The notes under the pieces: model-generated
What the model was told of the DNA's origin: nothing
Databases searched by the model: none
The model's input: only the letters and a program-made list of their open reading frames with translations
Source: Pseudomonas asplenii
GTDB taxonomy: Bacteria > Pseudomonadota > Gammaproteobacteria > Pseudomonadales > Pseudomonadaceae
Assembly (NCBI RefSeq): GCF_900105475.1
Contig: NZ_LT629777.1
Location: forward strand, 248,001-312,000
Reading direction: 5' to 3'
Length of the DNA stretch: 64,000 bases
Shown here: positions 46,776-55,643 of the stretch, piece after piece
How positions within the stretch are numbered: the stretch's first letter is position 1
Layout of the letters: every line of letters starts with the position of its first letter
Made by a program: the position numbers and the translations under genes

Positions 46776-48079
46776 CGTTTACGCTCACTGTCAGCGGCAC
46801 GCCCGCTACGGGCGGCGCGGTCATGCAATCTCCGGGCTCCGGCCGCATCGCCCTGGGAGGCCAGCAGGGCGGCCAGTTGGGCCAAGGCTTCGGGGTGTTG
46901 CGGTTCAAGGTACAACGCCTTGCGATAGAAACCCTGGGCCTGTTGCGCATTGCCGGCCACATCGCTCAGCAGGCCGAGCCAATAGAACACCTGGGCCACC
47001 GGCTCGTGTTGACGCAGATAGCTGTCGCAGGCCTGCCGGGCTTCATCGCTGCGGCCTTCATTGGCCAACTCGGCAATCCGCGCCAGTTGGCTCGCGGCAT
47101 CGTCCGGCGCCTGCGGCCGGGCAGGCCGGAGCACCGGCGCCGGTGCTGGAGCCGACCACGGACGGGGCGCTGTCTTGGCGGCGACCATACTGCCTGGCGG
47201 CGTACGCAACGGCGGTGGTGGTGTGATCGGCGACGGCGGCGGCGGCGGCGGCGGCGCCCACGCGGGCACCGGCTCAGGCTCGACTGGCGAATGTCGGCGA
47301 AACGCGAACGACTGCGGTACCCCGATGGAACGCATGCCCATCCGGCCCAGCAGATTGCCCTCGGCCGGACCGATGAACAGCACGCCATCGACATGGGTCA
47401 GGCGTTTGAGAATCTCGAAGACCTGCTGCTGGGTCGCCAGGTCAAAATAGATCAGCAGGTTGCGGCAGAACACGAAGTCATAGACCTCGCCGGCCAGCAG
47501 CCCGGGCTCCAGCAGATTGCCGGCGCTCAGCCGCACCTGCTCGCGAACTCGTTCGCTGACCTGGTACCCCTCCGCCACCGCCGTGAAATGCCGCTCGCGA
47601 AAAGCGATGTCCTCACCCCGAAACGAGTTCTTGCCATAGATCGCGCGCTTGCCCCGCTCGATCGAGGCCGGGCTCACATCCAGGCCATCGACCTTGAACT
47701 GATGGGGCGCCAGTCCCGCATCCAGCAACGCCATGGCAATCGAATAGGGCTCTTCCCCCGTGGAGGATGGCAGACTGAGGATCTTCAGCGCCCGCATGCC
47801 GCGCAGTTGCTCCAGACGTTCGGTTGCCAGGCGGGCCAGGGTCGAGAAGGACTCGGGATAACGGAAAAACCAGGTCTCGGGCACGATCACCGCTTCGATC
47901 AGTGCCTGCTGTTCATCGGCGCTGCCTTGCAACCGGCTCCAGTACTGCTCGGTCGTCGCCATCTGCAGTTGTATGCAGCGCTGGCGTACGGCGCGTTCGA
48001 TGATGAGTGGACCGACCGACGCGACATCCAGGCCGATACGTTCCTTGAGAAAGTCGAAGAATCGCTGGTCGCCACTCAT
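46772..48079 (-). CDS. wspC: WspC, CheR-type methyltransferase with TPR tail
   Basis: The 435-residue SAM-dependent methyltransferase has a CheR core with STGEEPYSIA (106-115) and CRNLLIYF (205-212). A proline/alanine-rich linker (about 265-326) and a C-terminal TPR-like helical repeat (about 328-420) follow. It methylates WspA and opposes WspF. I chose the ATG, which has GAGGG 6 bases upstream and overlaps the wspB stop by one base (TGATG). A GTG one codon earlier is possible. Confidence 0.94.
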   Translation of the reverse strand: MSGDQRFFDFLKERIGLDVASVGPLIIERAVRQRCIQLQMATTEQYWSRLQGSADEQQALIEAVIVPETWFFRYPESFSTLARLATERLEQLRGMRALKILSLPSSTGEEPYSIAMALLDAGLAPHQFKVDGLDVSPASIERGKRAIYGKNSFRGEDIAFRERHFTAVAEGYQVSERVREQVRLSAGNLLEPGLLAGEVYDFVFCRNLLIYFDLATQQQVFEILKRLTHVDGVLFIGPAEGNLLGRMGMRSIGVPQSFAFRRHSPVEPEPVPAWAPPPPPPPSPITPPPPLRTPPGSMVAAKTAPRPWSAPAPAPVLRPARPQAPDDAASQLARIAELANEGRSDEARQACDSYLRQHEPVAQVFYWLGLLSDVAGNAQQAQGFYRKALYLEPQHPEALAQLAALLASQGDAAGARRLHDRAARSGRAADSERKR

Positions 48080-48594
48080 CACAGACCCTCGGCGGATTCG
48101 GGAAACAGCAAGGCACGCACTTGCGGACTGAGCAGTGCGTCGACACTGATGCGTTGCACCAGCCCCTGCTCATCCTCACGTACCGGGCCCAGGTAAGGCG
48201 CCTGGCGGTTATCCAGGCCATAGGGCTGGAAATCCTGCGGGTCGCAGCGCAGGGTATCGGTGGCCTGTTCGAGAATCAGCCCGAGCAGATACCCCGCGGC
48301 ATCGGGCACCGGCCGGTAATGCACCAGGACCAGGCGCGTGCTGGTGCGGGCCGCAGCAGGCTGGCCGAAGGTCATCGCACTGACGTCGAGCACCGGCACC
48401 ATCGAGCCGCGATGGGCAAATACCCCCGCGACCCAGCTTGGCGCATGGGCAATCGCCTTGAGTTGCAGACGCGGCAGCACTTCCGCGATTTCCACGGCTT
48501 GCAGGGCATAGCGTTCACTGCCGATGCGGAAAACCAGGAACAGGCTGTTCCTGGGCTGCGCGCTGGCGACGCGTTTAGCCACCCATTCGCTCAT
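48079..48594 (-). CDS. wspB: WspB, CheW-type coupling protein
   Basis: The 171-residue CheW domain protein has FLVFRIGSERYALQAVEIAEVLPRL and WVAGVFAHRGSMVPVLDV, the usual CheW pattern, and no extra domain. It links the WspA receptor to WspE. Its start overlaps the wspA stop, and its stop overlaps the wspC start, in both cases as TGATG. Confidence 0.94.
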   Translation of the reverse strand: MSEWVAKRVASAQPRNSLFLVFRIGSERYALQAVEIAEVLPRLQLKAIAHAPSWVAGVFAHRGSMVPVLDVSAMTFGQPAAARTSTRLVLVHYRPVPDAAGYLLGLILEQATDTLRCDPQDFQPYGLDNRQAPYLGPVREDEQGLVQRISVDALLSPQVRALLFPESAEGL

Positions 48595-50216
48595 CAGACT
48601 TTGAAACGCGAAACGCCGCCGCGCAGGCCGACCGCGACCTGGCTCAGCTCATCGATGGCGAAGCTGGCCTGACGCAGCGATTCGACGGTCTGGCTGCTGG
48701 CATCGCCCAACTGCACCAGCGCCAGGTTGATCTGCTCGGCACCGGTGGCCTGTGCCTGCATGCCCTCGTTGACCATCAGCACGCGCGGCGCCAAGGCCTG
48801 AACCTGATGAATGATCTGCGTCAGTTGTTCGCCCACCTGCTGCACTTCGAACATGCCACGGCGCACTTCTTCGGAGAACTTGTCCATGCCCATGACCCCG
48901 GCGGACACCGCCGACTGGATCTCGCGCACCATCTGTTCGATATCGTAGGTGGCAACGGCGGTCTGGTCGGCCAGGCGACGCACCTCAGTAGCGACCACGG
49001 CGAAACCACGCCCGTATTCCCCGGCCTTTTCCGCCTCGATCGCGGCGTTCAAAGACAGTAGGTTGGTCTGGTCGGCGACCTTGACGATGGTCACCACCAC
49101 CTGGTTGATGTTACCGGCCTTCTCGTTGAGGATCGCCAGCTTGGAGTTCACCAGCTCGGCGGCGCCCATCACCGAACTCATGGTGTCTTCCATCCGCGCC
49201 AACCCCTGCTGGCCGGAACCTGCGAGTACCGAGGCCTGATCGGCGGCGGAGGACACTTCGGTCATGGTCCGCACCAGGTCCCGCGAGGTCGCCGCGATTT
49301 CCCGCGACGTCGCGCCAATTTCGGTGGTCGTCGCGGCGGTTTCAGTGGCCGTGGCCTGCTGCTGCTTGGACGTGGCGGCAATCTCGGTGACCGAAGTAGT
49401 CACCTGCACAGACGAACGCTGCGCCTGGGACACCAGGGCGGTCAGTTCGGTCATCATGTCGTTGAAACCGGTTTCCACCGAACCGAACTCGTCCTTGCGG
49501 TCCAGGCTCAGGCGTTTGCTCAGGTCGCCGGTACGCATGGTCTCGAGGATGTCGACGATACGCTGCATCGGCGAAGTGATTGCACGCATCAGCAACCAAC
49601 CGCACAAGCCGGCAGCGAGCACGGCCAGCAACAGCGAAATGACCATGCTGATCTTAGCGGACGACACAGCGCGACTGATGCTATCGGTGGCCTTGTCGGC
49701 GACGTCCTTGTTCTGAACGATGATGTCGTTGAGCTCTTTACGCCCGTTCATCCAGGCGGGCGTCAACTGCAACTGGAACTCGCGGATCGCCTCCTCATTC
49801 TGCTTGCGCTCATAGAGGTCGAGCACGTTGGCCAAAGCCTTGGTGTAGGCCTGATGCTCGCGCTTGAAGAGTTCGAATTGCGCCTTGTCCGCGCTGTCGA
49901 AGATGGTCTTCTGATAATTGTCGATCTGCTCGAGCAGACGACTGGCGAAGGTCTTGTACAGCTCCTGGTCGGCAGCGCTGATCACGCCGTTACCATCAAA
50001 GCCGAGCAATTGCTGAGTCAGCACATAGCTTTCAACCCAGGAACTGCGAATCATGGTGCTGTAGTAGACCCCGGGAATAGCGTCGCTACGTACACTCTCC
50101 TCGCTGGACTCGATCGACAGCAACCGTGAATACGAGGCAACAACCATCAACAACATGATCGCGATGATGACGGCAAAACTCGCCAGTATTCGTTGACGCA
50201 GAGTCCAGTTCTTCAC
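48594..50216 (-). CDS. wspA: WspA, membrane chemoreceptor of the surface-sensing Wsp pathway
   Basis: The 540-residue methyl-accepting protein has TM1 at about 11-31, a helical periplasmic domain (about 32-189) and TM2 at about 190-210. HAMP follows at about 211-262, then a long signalling helix with the hairpin tip around the EAEKAGEYGRGFAVVATEVRRLAD stretch. It starts at GTG with GAGGA 6 bases upstream. In Pseudomonas WspA responds to surface contact and sits laterally around the cell rather than at the pole. It is the first gene of the operon, so the wsp promoter must be in the 231-base divergent region. Confidence 0.94.
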   Translation of the reverse strand: MKNWTLRQRILASFAVIIAIMLLMVVASYSRLLSIESSEESVRSDAIPGVYYSTMIRSSWVESYVLTQQLLGFDGNGVISAADQELYKTFASRLLEQIDNYQKTIFDSADKAQFELFKREHQAYTKALANVLDLYERKQNEEAIREFQLQLTPAWMNGRKELNDIIVQNKDVADKATDSISRAVSSAKISMVISLLLAVLAAGLCGWLLMRAITSPMQRIVDILETMRTGDLSKRLSLDRKDEFGSVETGFNDMMTELTALVSQAQRSSVQVTTSVTEIAATSKQQQATATETAATTTEIGATSREIAATSRDLVRTMTEVSSAADQASVLAGSGQQGLARMEDTMSSVMGAAELVNSKLAILNEKAGNINQVVVTIVKVADQTNLLSLNAAIEAEKAGEYGRGFAVVATEVRRLADQTAVATYDIEQMVREIQSAVSAGVMGMDKFSEEVRRGMFEVQQVGEQLTQIIHQVQALAPRVLMVNEGMQAQATGAEQINLALVQLGDASSQTVESLRQASFAIDELSQVAVGLRGGVSRFKV

Positions 50217-50319
50217 AGTCAGTCCTCGGGAACCATTTCAAATGGAAGGCAGTATAGCCGAGGGTATGCCATCATTTATGCACAAGCCGCGACAGAGATG
50301 ACAAATGTAGAGGATATGA

Positions 50320-50348
50320 CTGACAGGAGTTTTCTAATCCTGACAGGA
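50320..50348. promoter_or_regulatory. Direct repeat CTGACAGGA in the wspA-cyclase divergent region
   Basis: CTGACAGGA occurs twice (50320-50328 and 50340-50348), with starts 20 bases apart, about two helix turns. They lie 100 bases before the cyclase start and 104 bases before wspA. The spacing on one face of the helix suits a dimeric activator, but the protein is unknown. The rest of the gap shows no clear promoter. Confidence 0.4.
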
Positions 50349-50447
50349 TATTGGCCGACACCCTCTTACAACGCGGCCATGGCTTGAAGCAAATGGCTAG
50401 CACTCATGACCTCGACCCTCCAGTCGTACTGACCCGGGATTTGCTGC

Positions 50448-52109
50448 ATGCCCCTACTTCCAAGCCTGCGTAGCCGCTTTGCGCTGATCATCGCGTTGTT
50501 GGTGAGCATGCTGAGCTGGTTGCTGGGTTCGTTCATCGGGCATGACTCCAGCGAGCGAATGCGCAGCGAGATCGGCCAGGATCTGGCGGAGGCTGCCTAT
50601 CAGATGTCCGATCGACTGGACCGCGCCATGGCCAACCGCATTCATCTATTGAGTGTCTTCAGCCGCCTCAAGGTCTTGCAGCAGGGTTCAGACCTGGTCG
50701 AGGTCCGCCAGTTGCTCGATCAGTTGCAAGCCGATTTCCCCGATATCGCCTGGCTTGGCATCACCGATACCGAGGGTCGGGTCCGGGTCTCGACCGGGGG
50801 GATTCTGCAAGGTACCAACATCAGCCAGCGCCCAGTGTTCAGGCAGGGACGCGACCAGGTGTTCGTCGGCGACGTCCACGAAGCCCTGCTGCTGTCCAAA
50901 CTGCTGCCCAATCCCAGCGGCGAGACCTTGAAGTTCGTCGACATCAGTCTGCCGCTCTTTAATGATGCCAACGGTAAAGCCCAGGAGAAAGTCGGGGTAC
51001 TCGCCGCACACCTGTCCTGGACCTGGGCCGAAAACATGCGCCAGTCGTTGGCGGGACCGCTACAGCAACGGCGCAAGATCGAATTTTTTGTCGTGGCAGC
51101 CGATCACCGGATCCTGCTCGGGCCCCGTGACGACATCGGCCAGCTATTGCCTCTGCCGCTGATGGACGGTTCGGAACAACAACAGCACTGGACCATCCAG
51201 CGTTGGCCAGACGGCCGTGAGTACCTGACCGGCATGGCCCGCAGTCACGGTCATGAGGATTACCACGGTCTGGGCTGGACCGTGGTCACCCGCCAGACCC
51301 TCGACGAGGCATATGCCCCGGCCAAGGAGCTGCAGCGCGATATCCTGGTCTGGGGTATCGCGCTGGCCCTGATCGTCGCCCTTATCGGCTGGCTGCTGGC
51401 GACCTGGTACACCCGACCACTGAAAGCCATCGCCGATGCCGCCGATCGTCTGAGTATCGGTGAATCGATAGAGATCCCGGACCTCAAGGGAACCCGGGAA
51501 ATCGCCCAGTTGAGCCAGTCGATTCGCCATCTCGTCGACAGTCTGAGCAATCATCAGACGGCCCTGGGCGTGATGGAAAGCCTGGCTCATCATGATTCGC
51601 TGACCGGCCTGCCCAATCGGGCGGCACTGGAAAAACACCTGCTCAGGGCGCAGCAACGCAGCCAATCGCATAGTAATTGCCTGGCACTGCTGTATCTGGA
51701 CCTGGACGGGTTCAAGCCCATCAACGACCAGTTCGGCCATGCCGGTGGCGATGAACTGCTCAGAGAGGTGGCTGGGCGCCTGCGCAACTGTCTGCGCGAC
51801 GGTGATATGGTCGCACGCCTGGGCGGTGACGAGTTCCTGATGGTCCTGCAGGTACAACGCGGCGATGCACTGAACCAGGCCAGGACCATCGCCAACCGAG
51901 TGCTCGCCAGCCTGACACAGTCGATCATGCTGCAGCAGGTGCCAGCGCAGATCGGTTGCAGCATCGGTGGCGCGATCTGGCCCCTCGACGCCACGGACCT
52001 CAGTGACGCGCTGGGGCTGGCGGACAAGGCCCTTTATCGAGCCAAGCATGCTGGCAAGGGGCAGGCGCACTTCCATCAGGCGGAGAATGTGCTACCCGAC
52101 TTTGAGTGA
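50448..52109 (+). CDS. Membrane diguanylate cyclase with Cache sensor, HAMP and GGDEF
   Basis: The 553-residue protein has TM1 at about 11-31, a periplasmic dCache-like sensor (about 32-295, with WLGITDTEGRVRVSTGG and SQRPVFRQ) and TM2 at about 299-321. HAMP (about 322-370) and a GGDEF domain (about 380-545) follow. The catalytic GGDEF is at 459-463 and the product-inhibition site RDGD (RxxD) is at 450-453, so it should make c-di-GMP and be self-limited. It is divergent from wspA, so a second c-di-GMP source sits next to the Wsp pathway. The sensed ligand is unknown. Confidence 0.88.
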   Translation: MPLLPSLRSRFALIIALLVSMLSWLLGSFIGHDSSERMRSEIGQDLAEAAYQMSDRLDRAMANRIHLLSVFSRLKVLQQGSDLVEVRQLLDQLQADFPDIAWLGITDTEGRVRVSTGGILQGTNISQRPVFRQGRDQVFVGDVHEALLLSKLLPNPSGETLKFVDISLPLFNDANGKAQEKVGVLAAHLSWTWAENMRQSLAGPLQQRRKIEFFVVAADHRILLGPRDDIGQLLPLPLMDGSEQQQHWTIQRWPDGREYLTGMARSHGHEDYHGLGWTVVTRQTLDEAYAPAKELQRDILVWGIALALIVALIGWLLATWYTRPLKAIADAADRLSIGESIEIPDLKGTREIAQLSQSIRHLVDSLSNHQTALGVMESLAHHDSLTGLPNRAALEKHLLRAQQRSQSHSNCLALLYLDLDGFKPINDQFGHAGGDELLREVAGRLRNCLRDGDMVARLGGDEFLMVLQVQRGDALNQARTIANRVLASLTQSIMLQQVPAQIGCSIGGAIWPLDATDLSDALGLADKALYRAKHAGKGQAHFHQAENVLPDFE

Positions 52110-52118
52110 CGGGCGTTA

Positions 52119-52850
52119 TCACGCAGAGGTGGACTGGCGCACCTGACGCTCCAGTTCCTGACGCAAACCGGGCTCCAGCCGCAACTGACGCGCCAGCTCG
52201 TCCAGGTAGGCCTTCTCCATGAAGTGCTCTTCATCCACCATCAGCACGCTGGCAATGTACATTTCCGCCGCCATCTCCGGCGTAGTCGCCGCCCGGGCAA
52301 CCTGTGCCGGGTCCAGCGGCTTGTTCAACTCGGCATGCAGCCACTGCTGCAACTCGCGATCGTTGCCCAGCTTGGCGAATTCGCCCTCGATCAACTCACG
52401 CTCCCGAGCGTCAACATGACCATCGGCCTTGGCCGCTGCCACCAGCGCCTGGAGAATTGCCTGACTGTGCTGTTCGGCCTGCTCCGCCGGCAGGCGATCG
52501 AGGGTTCGGGGCTCGACCGCAGCGGCATTCGCCTGCTGCGCCTGCCAGTTGCCATAAGCCTTGTAGGCCAGGACACCCAGCGCCGCCAACCCGCCATAGG
52601 TCAATACCGTGCCACCGACCTTGCGCGCCTTCTTGCTCCCCAGCAAAAGCCCCATCGCCCCGGCCGCCAAGGCGCCACCGCCAGCCCCGGACAGCAGGCT
52701 GCCCAACCCCGCAGAAGCGCCCTTCCCGCCGCCGAGCAGGCTACCCAATGCCCCCTTGTCAGCCGAGCTGTCCGGCCGACCTCGGGCCTGACTCTGCAAC
52801 AGGTCCTGACCAGATTTGAGTAACTGATCGAGCAATCCACGGGTGTTCAT
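52119..52850 (-). CDS. DUF533 (YebE-like) inner membrane protein with TerB-like domain
   Basis: The 243-residue protein begins with a glycine-rich, low-complexity region (about 20-80, GSLLGGGKGASAGLGSLLSGAGGGALAAGAMG) and a hydrophobic segment (VGGTVLTYGGLAALGVLAYKAYG). A TerB-like helical domain (ALVAAAKADGHVDARERELIEGEF) follows. It is the DUF533/YebE family, of unknown role, related to tellurite-resistance TerB. GGAG lies 7 bases before the chosen ATG. It is convergent with the diguanylate cyclase (9-base gap) and divergent from the LysR gene. Confidence 0.87.
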   Translation of the reverse strand: MNTRGLLDQLLKSGQDLLQSQARGRPDSSADKGALGSLLGGGKGASAGLGSLLSGAGGGALAAGAMGLLLGSKKARKVGGTVLTYGGLAALGVLAYKAYGNWQAQQANAAAVEPRTLDRLPAEQAEQHSQAILQALVAAAKADGHVDARERELIEGEFAKLGNDRELQQWLHAELNKPLDPAQVARAATTPEMAAEMYIASVLMVDEEHFMEKAYLDELARQLRLEPGLRQELERQVRQSTSA

Positions 52851-53046
52851 CGGCCGTCTCCGCAAGCGAGGAATGAGCTGCCAGGGTAAAACGAGCATTC
52901 GGACGATGGTGGGTAAGTGTGCTTCCAGATGTTGCATATCCGGGAGCCACGCCTGAGTCGACGATCAAGCGATCGATTAAAAAGATATACACTGCCCCGT
53001 CTCCAAAAAAACCATTCACCGAAAAAACCGGCAAGGGTAGCGCCCC

Positions 53047-53961
53047 ATGATGACCCTGCGTCAGATCCGCCATTTCATTGCCGTGGCCGAAACCGGCTCG
53101 ATCTCGGCCGCCGCCCAGGCCGTGTTCATTTCCCAGTCCACCCTGACCCTGGCGATCCAGCAACTGGAACAGGAGATCGGCGTCAGCCTGTTCAACCGCC
53201 ATGCCAAGGGCATGACCCTGACCCACCAGGGCCATCAGTTCCTGCGCCAGGCACACCTGATCCTGGCCACCGTCGACAATGCCAAACGCAGCCTGCAACA
53301 GAGCACCGATCAGGTCAGCGGACAATTGACGGTCGGTGTCACCAGCCTGGTGGCCGGCTACTACCTGGCCGACCTGCTGACCCGCTTCCAGCGGGCCTAT
53401 CCCAACGTGGAAATCCGTGTGACCGAGGATGAGCGCCCGTACATCGAGCATCTGCTGGTCAGTGGCGAGATCGATGTCGGGGTGCTGATTCTCTCCAATC
53501 TGGAAGACCGCCACGCTCTGCAGACTGAAGTCCTGACCCATTCGCCACACCGCCTGTGGCTGCCCGCACAACACCCCTTGCTGGAGCACGACAGCATCAA
53601 CCTCGCCGATGTCGCCCGCGAGCCGCTGATCCAGCTCAATGTCGATGAAATGGACCGCAACGCCCAGCGCATGTGGCGTGGTGCCGGCCTGCAACCGCGC
53701 ATCAACCTGCGCACCGCCTCCACCGAAGCGGTGCGCAGCCTGGTGGCCGCCGGTCTCGGTCTGTCGATCCAGCCGGACATGACGTACCGGCCGTGGTCAC
53801 TGGAGGGCGACATCATCGAGGCCCGGCCGATCGCCGACCTGAACCACACCCTCGACGTCGGCCTGGCCTGGCGTCGCGGCGCTGCCCGGCCAACGCTGGT
53901 CGACCCGTTCCTGACCGTCGCCCGCGAACAACCTGCTGGCGGGCGCAAGCCATCTATTTAA
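53047..53961 (+). CDS. LysR family transcriptional regulator
   Basis: The 304-residue regulator has an N-terminal winged helix (about 2-60, LRQIRHFIAVAETGSISAAAQAVFISQSTLTLAIQQLE) and a periplasmic-binding-like effector domain. It is followed by an aldehyde dehydrogenase gene on the same strand 105 bases away, in front of a polyamine-type ABC operon. I infer it controls these genes, possibly in response to an amine or aldehyde. An alternative Met at codon 2 is equally possible. No clear LysR box was identified. Confidence 0.87.
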   Translation: MMTLRQIRHFIAVAETGSISAAAQAVFISQSTLTLAIQQLEQEIGVSLFNRHAKGMTLTHQGHQFLRQAHLILATVDNAKRSLQQSTDQVSGQLTVGVTSLVAGYYLADLLTRFQRAYPNVEIRVTEDERPYIEHLLVSGEIDVGVLILSNLEDRHALQTEVLTHSPHRLWLPAQHPLLEHDSINLADVAREPLIQLNVDEMDRNAQRMWRGAGLQPRINLRTASTEAVRSLVAAGLGLSIQPDMTYRPWSLEGDIIEARPIADLNHTLDVGLAWRRGAARPTLVDPFLTVAREQPAGGRKPSI

Positions 53962-54066
53962 TCGAACGCCGCTTTCAGTATTTAGTATTTGTCGACCTCT
54001 GCTCCGGCCACTAGTCTCTTTCCATCCACAGGAGAAAGGCCGGACTCCAGCTGCAAGGGAAGCGCC

Positions 54067-55557
54067 ATGGCCACACAAGAAAAGAGAACTCGCAAAATGG
54101 CTGGTGCGCATCCGACCCCGCTGTTCACCTCGTTGCTGATCGATGGTGAACTCGTCGCAGGCCAAGGCTTCGTCGAACCGATCCTCAACCCGGCCACCGG
54201 CGAGGTCATCACGCAGATCGCCGAAGCCAGCCCCGAACAGGTCGAAAGCGCGATCCTCGCCGCCCACCGCGCGTTTGCCGACTGGTCGCGGACCACTCCG
54301 CAACAACGCTCGAACATCCTCCTGGCGATCGCCGACGCGGTGGAAAAAAACGCCGACCTGCTGGCCCGCCTCGAATCGCTGAACTGCGGCAAGCCGCTGC
54401 ATCTGGCACGCCAGGACGACCTGAGCGCCACCGTCGATGTGTTTCGTTTCTTCGCCGGCGCCGTGCGTTGCCAGACCGGACAACTGTCCGGCGAATACCT
54501 GCCGGGCTACACCAGCATGGTCCGCCGCGATCCGATCGGCGTGGTGGCCTCCATCGCGCCGTGGAACTACCCGATCATGATGGCCGCGTGGAAGATCGCC
54601 CCGGCCCTGGCGGCCGGCAATACCCTGGTGTTCAAGCCGTCCGAACACACGCCGCTATCGATCCTCGCCCTGGCACCCACCTTGGCCGAGCTGCTGCCGG
54701 CCGGGGTGATCAATATCGTCTGCGGTGGTGGTGAAGGCGTCGGCAGCCACCTGGTGAGCCATTCCAAGGTGCGCATGGTGTCGCTGACCGGCGATATCGT
54801 CACCGGGCAGAAAATCCTCCAGGCTGCGGCGAAAAGCGTCAAGCGCACCCACCTGGAACTCGGCGGCAAGGCGCCGGTGATCGTTTGCAACGACGCCGAC
54901 CTCCAGGCAGTGGTCGAAGGCGTGCGCAGCTACGGCTACTACAACGCGGGTCAGGACTGCACCGCTGCTTGCCGGATCTACGCCCAGGCCGGGATTCACG
55001 ACCGCCTGGTGGCCGAACTCGGCGCGGCGGTCAGCAGCCTGCGCTTTGCCGGTAAACGCGATGCCGACAACGAGATCGGCCCGTTGATCAGCACCCGCCA
55101 GCGCGACCGCGTCGCCAGCTTCGTCGAGCGCGCCCTCGGCCAGCCGCATATCGAACGGGTGACCGGCGCCGCCGTACATTCAGGTGCCGGCTTCTACTAT
55201 CAACCGACCCTGCTCGCCGGCTGCAAGCAGAGCGACGAAATCGTTCAGCGCGAGGTGTTCGGCCCGGTGGTCACGGTGACCCGCTTCGACGAGTTGAGCC
55301 AGGCGGTGGACTGGGCCAACGATTCGGAATACGCCCTGGCGTCATCGGTCTGGACCCAGAACCTGGACAAGGCAATGCAGGTCGCCTCACGCCTGCAATA
55401 TGGCTGCACCTGGATCAACAGCCACTTCATGCTAGTCAGCGAAATGCCCCACGGCGGCCTCAAGCGCTCCGGCTACGGCAAGGACCTGTCCAGCGATTCA
55501 CTGCAGGACTACAGCGTGGTGCGCCACATCATGGCGCGTCACGGCCAGCATCTGTAA
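54067..55557 (+). CDS. Aldehyde dehydrogenase, gamma-aminobutyraldehyde dehydrogenase-like
   Basis: The 496-residue NAD(P)+-dependent aldehyde dehydrogenase has the catalytic pair Glu264 in LELGGK and Cys298 in GQDCTAACR. It also has the NWNY-type WNYPIMMAAWK motif and the PSE cofactor region. The sequence is closest by eye to PatD-type aminoaldehyde dehydrogenases and to the second copy seven kilobases downstream. It carries about 18 extra N-terminal residues. AAGGGA lies 6 bases before the ATG. The two genes flank a complete ABC importer, so it likely oxidises an aldehyde made from the imported amine. Confidence 0.87.
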   Translation: MATQEKRTRKMAGAHPTPLFTSLLIDGELVAGQGFVEPILNPATGEVITQIAEASPEQVESAILAAHRAFADWSRTTPQQRSNILLAIADAVEKNADLLARLESLNCGKPLHLARQDDLSATVDVFRFFAGAVRCQTGQLSGEYLPGYTSMVRRDPIGVVASIAPWNYPIMMAAWKIAPALAAGNTLVFKPSEHTPLSILALAPTLAELLPAGVINIVCGGGEGVGSHLVSHSKVRMVSLTGDIVTGQKILQAAAKSVKRTHLELGGKAPVIVCNDADLQAVVEGVRSYGYYNAGQDCTAACRIYAQAGIHDRLVAELGAAVSSLRFAGKRDADNEIGPLISTRQRDRVASFVERALGQPHIERVTGAAVHSGAGFYYQPTLLAGCKQSDEIVQREVFGPVVTVTRFDELSQAVDWANDSEYALASSVWTQNLDKAMQVASRLQYGCTWINSHFMLVSEMPHGGLKRSGYGKDLSSDSLQDYSVVRHIMARHGQHL

Positions 55558-55643
55558 CACGCACGCCCCTAACAACAAGCCGCCAGCGGCATGCAGTACC
55601 CCGTTCGACTGCCCCGACCATAATTAAAGAAGAGGGAAAACCG

